Assembly (NCBI GenBank): GCA_013823505.1 | Contig: PNMH01000164.1 | Location: forward strand, 1 to 5,100 | Direction: 5' to 3' | DNA length: 5,100 nt | Source: Polaromonas sp. | Lineage (GTDB): Bacteria; Pseudomonadota; Gammaproteobacteria; Burkholderiales; Burkholderiaceae | Shown: piece by piece, positions 1-4,551 of the stretch | How the letters are laid out: each line of letters starts with the position of its first letter | How positions within the stretch are numbered: the first letter of the stretch is position 1 | Position numbers and translations under genes: made by a program | The notes under the pieces: generated by a model | What the model saw: only the letters and a program-made list of their open reading frames with translations | Told to the model about the DNA's origin: nothing | Database searches by the model: none

Positions 1-78
1 CCCAAGTACTACGCTGCACGCGGGTGGGACACGGAGGGCCGCCCCACCGCCGAGACCCGGGCGCGCTTGAGCTTGTAA
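1..78 (+). CDS. Aldehyde:ferredoxin oxidoreductase catalytic subunit, C-terminal end (partial)
   Basis: The first frame is open from the left edge to a TAA at 76-78 and encodes only the last 25 residues of a protein. They begin PKYYAARGWD and continue with a Gly-x-Pro-Thr element. This Tyr-Tyr, Arg-Gly-Trp-Asp, Gly-x-Pro-Thr pattern is the usual C-terminus of tungsten-dependent aldehyde:ferredoxin oxidoreductases, which oxidise aldehydes to acids at a tungsto-bispterin site. No cofactor or cluster ligands lie in the fragment, so the call rests on this tail plus context: the next genes encode a flavin NAD(H) oxidoreductase and a MoaD-like sulfur carrier, both typical of NAD-linked bacterial AOR operons. 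The counterpart in Aromatoleum would be AorB. The tail is short, so the assignment is probable rather than proven. Confidence 0.7.
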   Translation, partial: PKYYAARGWDTEGRPTAETRARLSL

Positions 79-98
79 GGCCCGTCCCTGAACGGGCC
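79..98 (+). other. Hairpin directly after the AOR stop codon
   Basis: A perfect 7-bp inverted repeat, GGCCCGT (79-85) and ACGGGCC (92-98), has a 6-nt loop and begins on the base after the TAA stop. No T-run follows, so it is not a terminator on its own. It may protect the 3' end of the upstream reading frame's mRNA or act together with the stronger hairpin at 113-136. The structure is read directly from the sequence; the role is inferred. Confidence 0.5.
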
Positions 99-112
99 CA
101 GGCCTGAACCCA

Positions 113-146
113 GGGGGCAGTCACCACGCTGCCCCCTTTCTTTTTT
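113..146 (+). terminator. Intrinsic-terminator-like hairpin between AOR subunit genes
   Basis: An 8-bp perfect GC-rich stem, GGGGGCAG (113-120) and CTGCCCCC (129-136), with an 8-nt loop is followed by TTTCTTTTTT (137-146). This is the classic form of a Rho-independent terminator on the + strand. It lies between two genes that should belong to one enzyme complex and ends only 14 nt before the ATG of the flavin subunit, whose Shine-Dalgarno begins at 148. It probably acts as a partial terminator or mRNA-stabilising structure that lowers expression of the downstream genes, unless they have their own promoter. No clear separate promoter is visible in 79-160. Confidence 0.75.
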
Positions 147-147
147 C

Positions 148-155
148 GAGGAGAC
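148..155 (+). promoter_or_regulatory. Shine-Dalgarno site of the AorC-like gene
   Basis: GAGGAGAC, with the GGAG core at 150-153, lies 7 nt before the ATG at 161. It is a strong ribosome binding site and settles the start. It begins one base after the T-tract of the preceding hairpin, so terminator and translation signal abut. Confidence 0.8.
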
Positions 156-160
156 AAGAC

Positions 161-1504
161 ATGCACCACGTCATCCTGGGCGCCGGCCCTGCCGGTGTGA
201 TTGCTGCCGAGACCATCCGCAAGCATGCCCCTGCCGACACCATCACCCTGGTGGGTGACGAGGCCGAGCCGCCGTATTCGCGCATGGCCATTCCCTACTT
301 GCTGATCGGCAACATCAAGGAGAGCGGCACCTACCTGCGCAAGAGCCTCACCCACTACAACGACTTGCGCATCGACCAGGTGGGCGGGCACGCCACCGCA
401 GTCGACGTGAAGGCCCGCACCGTCACGCTGGACAACGGCAGCGAGCTGGCGTTTGACCGACTGCTCATCGCCACCGGCTCGCACCCGGTGCGCCCACCGA
501 TCTCCGGCATGGATCTGCCGGGTGTGCACCCCTGCTGGACGTTGGAAGATGCGCGCGCCATCATGGCTTTGGCCAAACCGGGCGCCCGCGTCTTGCAGAT
601 GGGCGCGGGCTTCATCGGCTGCATCATCATGGAAGCCCTGGCCGCGCGTGGCGTGGAACTGAGTGTGGTGGAGATGGGCGACCGCATGGTGCCGCGCATG
701 ATGGGCCCCACGGCCGGCGGCATGATCCGGGACTGGTGCGAGAAGAAGGGCGTGAAGGTCTACACCGGCACCAAGGTCGAGGCGATCGAGCTCGCCTCCA
801 GCGAGCCCAACGGCATCGTTGGCAAACTGGCCAATGCCATGGGCCTGGCCTCTTCGGAGCCGGCCAGGGGCCTGCGTGTGAAGCTCTCGGGCGGACAGAC
901 GGTGGAGGCCGATCTGGTGATCAGCGCCACTGGCGTGCGCCCGGCCATCGGTTTCCTGAAAGACTCCGGCATCACCTGCCTGGTGGGTGTGCTCACCGAC
1001 GAACACTTGCAGACCAATGTGCCGGGCATCTACGCTGCCGGTGATTGCGCCGAAGCGTTCGACAAGGTGAGCGGCAAGACCATCGTGAGCGCGATCCAGC
1101 CCAACGCCGCCGAGCAGGCGCGCGTGGCCGCACTCAACATGGTGGGCCAGAAGGCGGACCTCAAGGGCGTGACGCAGATCAACGTGCTCGACACGCTGGG
1201 CCTCATTTCCACCAGCTTCGGCAACTGGGAAGGCGTGGCCGGCGGTGAACACGCCGAACTCACCGACAAGGCCGGTGGCCGTCACCTGAGTTTGCAGTTC
1301 AAGGACGATGTGATGGTGGGCTGCAATTCGGTTGGCTGGACCGAACACGTGGGCGTGATGCGCGGTCTGGTCGAAGGCCAGGTGAAGCTGGGCGAGTGGA
1401 AAGAACGGCTGATGCACGACCCGACCAAACTCATGGACGCCTACCTCGCGAGTGCTCAAGGGCAGGGTCAATGGGCAGGGGCTGCGGATGAGCGTCGCCG
1501 CTAG
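161..1504 (+). CDS. aorC: FAD-dependent NAD(P)H oxidoreductase, AorC-like subunit of aldehyde oxidoreductase
   Basis: This is a complete 447-residue two-dinucleotide-binding-domain flavoprotein. An N-terminal FAD Rossmann motif GAGPAG lies at residues 7-12, ATGSHP at 104-109, a second NAD-binding motif GAGFIG at 148-153, and the FAD-closing motif YAAGDCAE at 291-298. Glu171, at the end of the second Rossmann strand (VVE), suggests preference for NAD(H) over NADP(H). The C-terminal third (about 330-447) resembles the interface domain of NADH:acceptor reductases. It should pass electrons between NAD and the Fe-S chain of the AOR complex in the cytoplasm, as AorC does in Aromatoleum aromaticum; the symbol is borrowed from that system by context. 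An insert near 211-238 carries LASSEP twice. Position 155, commonly Glu after GxGxIG in this superfamily, is Ile. Class I/II reductases such as ferredoxin or rubredoxin reductases are the alternative. The start is supported by the strong SD at 148-155. Confidence 0.85.
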   Translation: MHHVILGAGPAGVIAAETIRKHAPADTITLVGDEAEPPYSRMAIPYLLIGNIKESGTYLRKSLTHYNDLRIDQVGGHATAVDVKARTVTLDNGSELAFDRLLIATGSHPVRPPISGMDLPGVHPCWTLEDARAIMALAKPGARVLQMGAGFIGCIIMEALAARGVELSVVEMGDRMVPRMMGPTAGGMIRDWCEKKGVKVYTGTKVEAIELASSEPNGIVGKLANAMGLASSEPARGLRVKLSGGQTVEADLVISATGVRPAIGFLKDSGITCLVGVLTDEHLQTNVPGIYAAGDCAEAFDKVSGKTIVSAIQPNAAEQARVAALNMVGQKADLKGVTQINVLDTLGLISTSFGNWEGVAGGEHAELTDKAGGRHLSLQFKDDVMVGCNSVGWTEHVGVMRGLVEGQVKLGEWKERLMHDPTKLMDAYLASAQGQGQWAGAADERRR

Positions 1505-1519
1505 GGTAGAAACGGTTTC

Positions 1520-1774
1520 ATGAACATCACCTTCAAACTGTTCGCCACGCTCACCGACTACCTGCCTCCCGAGGCCCGGCGCAGCAACCAGGTGTCGCTG
1601 GACATCGACCCGAGCACTCCCATCAGCCAGATCATCGAACCCTTCGGTCTGCCGCCCAAGCTGGTGCACCTGGTGCTGGTCAACGGCAAGTACATCCATC
1701 CCGAAGAGCGTTTGAGCGCCACGCTGGTCGAGGGTGATGTGCTGGCCATCTGGCCCCCGATCGCCGGGGGCTGA
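1520..1774 (+). CDS. MoaD/ThiS-family sulfur carrier protein
   Basis: This is an 84-residue protein, the normal size for the beta-grasp sulfur carriers MoaD and ThiS. It has an N-terminal strand (NITFKLFATL), a conserved LVNGKYI segment at 53-59, a GDVLAIWPP stretch at 72-80, and the diagnostic C-terminal Gly-Gly (83-84), which is adenylated and converted to a thiocarboxylate. Known MoaD proteins donate sulfur for the dithiolene of molybdopterin. Its place 15 nt behind the AOR flavin subunit gene suggests a version dedicated to the tungsten pterin cofactor of this enzyme. The ribosome site is weak (AGGG near 1503, about 13 nt from the ATG), so translation may depend on coupling to the upstream gene. 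ThiS is less likely given the context. No activating ThiF/MoeB gene is visible in this window. Confidence 0.85.
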   Translation: MNITFKLFATLTDYLPPEARRSNQVSLDIDPSTPISQIIEPFGLPPKLVHLVLVNGKYIHPEERLSATLVEGDVLAIWPPIAGG

Positions 1775-1778
1775 ATCG

Positions 1779-2078
1779 GTGCAGTCAAGCTACGCGGAGA
1801 GCTTCGTGCGCGAGATGGGGTGCACCGAGGCCGAGTGGCTGGGCTGGCTGCCGGCGGCGGTGGGTGCTTGTGTGTGGCGCCTTGAGGGCGCTCAGGCGGT
1901 GGTCGAAGTGCCGCCCGGCGAACTCTCGCTGCGCTGGGAAACGCAGCCGCTGCGCGTGATTGCACTCATGCGCATGCCGGTGTTACGGGTCAGCTTTGTG
2001 TTCAGCGGACTCGATGCCGCGCAGCGCTACACCTTCATGAAACGCTTCGATCTCTACATGCAGCGCGGCGGCGGCTGA
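1779..2078 (+). CDS. Conserved small protein of unknown function, last gene of the AOR operon
   Basis: Starting at GTG 1779 gives a 99-residue soluble protein, 4 nt after the MoaD-like stop codon and with a GGGGG run (1766-1770) at 8 nt spacing as a likely ribosome site. An in-frame ATG at 1734 would overlap the MoaD-like gene by 41 nt and add an unconvincing leader; ATG 1815 would remove conserved-looking residues. Visible elements are a Trp-rich segment (EWLGWLPAAV, 19-28), an LRW then IALMRMP stretch (51-67), an alternating strand VSFVF (71-75), and a C-terminal FMKRFDLYMQ followed by RGGG (96-99). There are no membrane segments, no metal-binding cysteine motif and no signal peptide. I do not know its biochemical role. 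Position and tight spacing suggest help in cofactor insertion or AOR maturation, which is inference only. Confidence 0.75.
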   Translation: MQSSYAESFVREMGCTEAEWLGWLPAAVGACVWRLEGAQAVVEVPPGELSLRWETQPLRVIALMRMPVLRVSFVFSGLDAAQRYTFMKRFDLYMQRGGG

Positions 2079-2093
2079 GGCTCGTCGCGGCGT

Positions 2094-3164
2094 TCATTTG
2101 GGCCGTGGCCGGGGGCGATCGGGCTGCAAAGCCTGCAGGCGGCCGCCGCGCAAGTCGGCTGCCACCGCGGCCAGCGCCTGGGCGGCCTGCCGTGTTTCTT
2201 CTTGCACATCGAGATCGCGGTCCAGCGCTTCGTGGCTGGTGGCGTACGGTTCGTAGTACCCGATGTAGCGGTCGAGTCTGGCCACAGTGCCGGCGTCGAT
2301 GAAGCCCATCCAGTCGAGCCAGTCGCACAGTGAGCGGCGCGAGCCTTCGATGCCCGCCACGTCACCATGCACCACCACACCGTAGGCCCGACCGGCCAGG
2401 TGCTTGGGGTAGTCCCAGCCCGCCAGCTCGATCGTCTTGGCCAGCGCGGCTTTTTTGCCACCTGTGGAGGTCGGGTCCGGGTTGCCGCCATCGGCGCACA
2501 CCAGGCGGTCGATCATCAGCTTGAGCGGGCTCGGGCTCTGGTACCAGTACACGGGGGTGACGATGAGCACCGCGTGTGCGGCGGTCCAGCGCTCGTAGAT
2601 CTCCGCCATCCAGTCGTGTGTCTGACCCAGCGCGTGGTTGGGGTAGCAGCTGCAGGGCCAGTGACACAGCGGCATGGCGGTCGACACGCAGCCTTTGCAG
2701 GGGTGGATGTGCAGTTGGTACGCAGATGTGATGAGGCTGAGGTCAAGCACATCGCATTCAACGCCGGTGGCCTCCAGTGCCTCGCGCGCGATCTGCGTGA
2801 GGCGAAAGCTCTTGGACATTTCGCCAGGACAGGTTCCGTCGTTGCGCGCCGAGCCGCAAATCAGCAGCGCGCGGGTCGGTGTATCGGCCAGCGCCCAACG
2901 CGCTTGGGCCGCGTCAATGCGGGCCTTGGTGGCCACCCATTCCGTGGAAAGATCGTAGTCCGGGTCGGCATAGCCTGCGCCCGCCTTCTCGGTGAAGGGT
3001 GCCTTGCGGCCTTCGTTGTAGGCCTCCCAGGCGATCGCCTCCATGCGGACGATGGCGGCATCCTCGGTCCGGTAAGCCGGGTCGATGAAGGATGCACGGA
3101 AACGCTTGGCGAACGCTTCGCGTGTCAGCGGGTCGGGAGCCTGTCCTGTGCGAATCTGGGTCAT
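2094..3164 (-). CDS. Flavodoxin-fold (NADPH-dependent FMN reductase/WrbA-like) protein with cysteine cluster
   Basis: This is a 356-residue protein with three parts. Residues 1-95 are a charged, mostly helical N-terminal extension. Residues 97-300 are a flavodoxin-like domain: LLICGSAR (100-107) opens it at the place of the FMN phosphate loop, and VTPVYWYQSPSPLKLMIDR (202-220) is the typical flavin-contact segment. A low-complexity Arg/Pro tail ends it. Between them lies a cysteine patch, C156-x2-C159-x7-C167-x3-C171-x-C173, reminiscent of iron-sulfur flavoproteins though not with identical spacing, so it could bind an Fe-S cluster or zinc. The expected role is electron transfer or quinone/nitro-type reduction in the cytoplasm; the substrate is unknown. 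The frame is open upstream to 3386, but those codons overlap the preceding gene, so ATG 3164 is preferred. No good Shine-Dalgarno precedes it, so the start is moderately sure. Confidence 0.8.
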   Translation of the reverse strand: MTQIRTGQAPDPLTREAFAKRFRASFIDPAYRTEDAAIVRMEAIAWEAYNEGRKAPFTEKAGAGYADPDYDLSTEWVATKARIDAAQARWALADTPTRALLICGSARNDGTCPGEMSKSFRLTQIAREALEATGVECDVLDLSLITSAYQLHIHPCKGCVSTAMPLCHWPCSCYPNHALGQTHDWMAEIYERWTAAHAVLIVTPVYWYQSPSPLKLMIDRLVCADGGNPDPTSTGGKKAALAKTIELAGWDYPKHLAGRAYGVVVHGDVAGIEGSRRSLCDWLDWMGFIDAGTVARLDRYIGYYEPYATSHEALDRDLDVQEETRQAAQALAAVAADLRGGRLQALQPDRPRPRPK

Positions 3165-3170
3165 GGTGCG

Positions 3171-3199
3171 GTGCTGGAATGTGGGATGTGGTCCAGCAC
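3171..3199. repeat. 8-bp inverted repeat before the flavodoxin-fold gene
   Basis: GTGCTGGA (3171-3178) and TCCAGCAC (3192-3199) are perfect inverted copies separated by 13 nt. They lie in the 83-nt gap between the DUF1579-like stop and the flavodoxin-fold start, ending 6 nt before that ATG. As RNA it could fold and hide the ribosome binding region; as DNA, the 21-bp centre-to-centre spacing (two helical turns) would suit a dimeric regulator. There is no T-run, so it is not a standard terminator. The function is inferred. Confidence 0.45.
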
Positions 3200-3247
3200 T
3201 GTGAAAGCGCAACGCGTGAGCGTCTGTTCGCCACCGAACCCCCGTCC

Positions 3248-3730
3248 TCAAGCAGTGGGCCAGCGATGAAAACGCATGGACCAGTTGACCTCCCAGGTGT
3301 CTCCCGCGTCGACAGAGAACGCCTGTTCCCAGAGTGGCGACGGTGTGCGCGTGTCGGACCAGCGGAAGCGCACGCGGAGGGCGCAACCGTCGATCACGTC
3401 GTCAGCAAAGAAGGTGCCGATGCCCTGGTCGAAAGCACCCACCACGGGAACGTCGATCCGGTGTGGCTGGCGGCCGTCAAGCCACCAGATGGCCCAGAGA
3501 CCGGTCTGCGGATCGTGGGTGCGCAAGGTGGCAGCCCGGTAGCTGCCCGCGGGCAGGTGAAGCAAGTTGTCGTCCACGTTGCCCTGGCCGCCGAGCACAG
3601 GGTAAGCATGGCAGGTGCCTTTGAAGGCCTGCCAGTCTTCGCTGCCACACAGGCGCTCAAGCAGGCGCCGGTGGCTCACTTGCCAGCTGCCGTGCAGGAA
3701 GTCGAAGTCGTGTGAACTCGATGGGTTCAT
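3248..3730 (-). CDS. DUF1579-like small protein (lipocalin-like fold suspected), function unknown
   Basis: This is a 160-residue soluble protein without signal peptide or membrane segment. It opens with HDFDFLHGSW (7-16), followed by a glycine-rich LGGQGNVDD (46-54), YRAATLRTHDPQTGLWAIWW (64-83), a PVVGAFDQGIGTFFADD stretch (95-111), VRFRWS (120-125) and a C-terminal WEQAFSVDAGDTWEVNWSM (134-152). The FDFLxGxW opening, with repeated Trp-ending strands, is typical of the DUF1579/lipocalin-like beta-barrel proteins, whose members have no agreed biochemical role; some are thought to bind small hydrophobic ligands. The start ATG at 3730 has an AAAGG ribosome site 5 nt upstream that overlaps the stop of the NIPSNAP gene, so the two are almost certainly translated from one transcript. 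The family assignment is by pattern and is moderately sure. Confidence 0.75.
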   Translation of the reverse strand: MNPSSSHDFDFLHGSWQVSHRRLLERLCGSEDWQAFKGTCHAYPVLGGQGNVDDNLLHLPAGSYRAATLRTHDPQTGLWAIWWLDGRQPHRIDVPVVGAFDQGIGTFFADDVIDGCALRVRFRWSDTRTPSPLWEQAFSVDAGDTWEVNWSMRFHRWPTA

Positions 3731-3735
3731 GTTGA

Positions 3736-3742
3736 CCTTTCA
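3736..3742 (-). promoter_or_regulatory. Stop codon fused to ribosome binding site (translational coupling)
   Basis: Read on the - strand, TGAAAGG holds both the TGA stop of the NIPSNAP gene (3742-3740) and the AAAGG ribosome site (3740-3736) of the DUF1579-like gene, 5 nt before its ATG. Ribosomes finishing the first gene are placed to restart on the second, which points to linked, near-equal production of the two proteins. Confidence 0.65.
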
Positions 3743-4471
3743 GGCGTGCAGAGCCGAGCGTGCGGTGGGCACGAGGCGGTGGCTCTCGGGAGGGCGCGCC
3801 AACCAGGGTGCCAGCACCGGTTGTACATCGCGTGCCCAGGTGCCGTCGAGGGCGAAGGTTTCAAACGCAACGAGGTCGTCGAACAGCGCCAGGCCCACCA
3901 GCACCGGCTCGTTTTCGCGCACCGGCAGTCTCGCAAAGTCGTTGGGACCAGTTTCGCTGACGTACCAGCCGATCCGCTGCGCGCCGCCCTGTCGCAGCAC
4001 GGGTGAAAGCAGCGATTGGCACAAGGTCAGGAGGTCGTTGCCGGCGGGTTGGCGCAGAGGGAACAGGGCGACGTCCAGCAGGCCCGGCGGGATGTCTGTG
4101 GCCCCCGGGACGGCGCGCTCTCCGTTGACGGCGTCGATGCCTGAACCGGGCCAGGCAGGGCACAGCAGGAACACGTTGTCCGAATCGACCATGGTGGCGT
4201 TGGCTGCATCGCGGTGCGCCCGCCAGACCGGGCCGTCATAGAAGGCCTCCAGACTTGCACGTCGGCTGGTCATGTCGGCAAACCCGCGCAGCCAGACGAA
4301 ACCCTGCGGGTCGTCCAGATCACGGAATTGACCAATTACGCGCATGTCGAGCGCCTCCTGGGATTCAACGAACTCACGATCAAAGAGATCGATCAGGGTG
4401 TCGCGCTGGCCAGGGTGCAGCTTGTAGCGGCGCAGTTCAACCAGGGCGGATTCGGAGGGGATGGACGTCAT
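3740..4471 (-). CDS. NIPSNAP-family protein
   Basis: This is a 243-residue soluble protein with the two-repeat layout of bacterial NIPSNAP proteins (dimeric alpha+beta barrel, ferredoxin-like halves). The first half has VELRRYKLHPGQ (11-22), RVIGQFRDLDDP (44-55), FVWLRGFADM (58-67) and a FYDGPVWRAHRDAAN block (77-91) ending in DSDNVFLL (96-103). The second half restarts near LLDVALFPL (131-139) and ends with LVGLALFDDLVAFE (191-204). NIPSNAP-fold proteins occur beside oxidoreductases and monooxygenase-like enzymes, but no general reaction is known. ATG 4471 is chosen because AAGGAG (4486-4481) lies 9 nt upstream; the longer frame from 4525 would run through this site and the divergent control region. 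It is the first gene of a three-gene leftward cluster facing a WYL regulator. Confidence 0.85.
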   Translation of the reverse strand: MTSIPSESALVELRRYKLHPGQRDTLIDLFDREFVESQEALDMRVIGQFRDLDDPQGFVWLRGFADMTSRRASLEAFYDGPVWRAHRDAANATMVDSDNVFLLCPAWPGSGIDAVNGERAVPGATDIPPGLLDVALFPLRQPAGNDLLTLCQSLLSPVLRQGGAQRIGWYVSETGPNDFARLPVRENEPVLVGLALFDDLVAFETFALDGTWARDVQPVLAPWLARPPESHRLVPTARSALHA

Positions 4472-4480
4472 GTGGCAGGG

Positions 4481-4486
4481 CTCCTT
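4481..4486 (-). promoter_or_regulatory. Shine-Dalgarno site of the NIPSNAP gene
   Basis: On the - strand this reads AAGGAG, 9 nt before the ATG at 4471. It is the strongest ribosome site of the leftward cluster and rules out the in-frame ATG at 4525 as the main start. Confidence 0.7.
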
Positions 4487-4519
4487 GGAAACGGTGAGCC
4501 GATGATCTGCCGAATAACC

Positions 4520-4537
4520 TGACATGGTGTGTCATGT
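4520..4537. promoter_or_regulatory. Dyad TGACA-N5-TGTCA, putative operator of the WYL regulator
   Basis: In the 80-nt divergent gap, TGACA (4520-4524) and TGTCA (4530-4534) form a perfect 5-bp dyad with a 5-nt spacer. A second, overlapping dyad ACATG (4522-4526) and CATGT (4533-4537) shares most of the bases. It sits 15-32 nt before the regulator's ATG and about 50-66 nt before the NIPSNAP ATG, a suitable place for control of both directions. No convincing -35/-10 pair could be set in either direction. That the WYL protein binds here is inferred from its position and symmetry. Confidence 0.5.
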
Positions 4538-4551
4538 TTAAATCATCACCC

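Noticed and set aside
1509..1519. GAAAC-G-GTTTC palindrome just before the MoaD-like start
   Set aside because: The arms are 5 bp with a single central base, so it cannot fold as RNA, and there is no context to support an operator inside the operon. It is probably chance.
1734..1778. ATG 1734 as start of the unknown small protein
   Set aside because: It lies deep in the MoaD-like gene in another frame and gives a Pro/Ser-rich leader; GTG 1779 sits 8 nt after a G-rich ribosome site.
2367..3269. A 300-codon + strand open frame opposite the flavodoxin-fold gene
   Set aside because: Its translation is rich in Val/Arg/Ala/Gly without recognisable motifs, while the opposite strand has clear flavodoxin-fold elements. 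It is a by-product of GC-rich codon use.
3165..3386. N-terminal extension of the flavodoxin-fold frame up to 3386
   Set aside because: It would overlap the DUF1579-like gene by 139 nt and encodes Arg/His-rich sequence unlike a domain; the ATG at 3164 gives a natural start.
3092..4241. Two + strand open frames of about 207 codons opposite the DUF1579-like and NIPSNAP genes
   Set aside because: Both lack domain patterns and ribosome sites, and both lie antisense to genes with coherent families and good starts.
4472..4525. Longer start for the NIPSNAP gene at 4525
   Set aside because: It would place the clear AAGGAG ribosome site inside the coding region and would overlap the putative operator.
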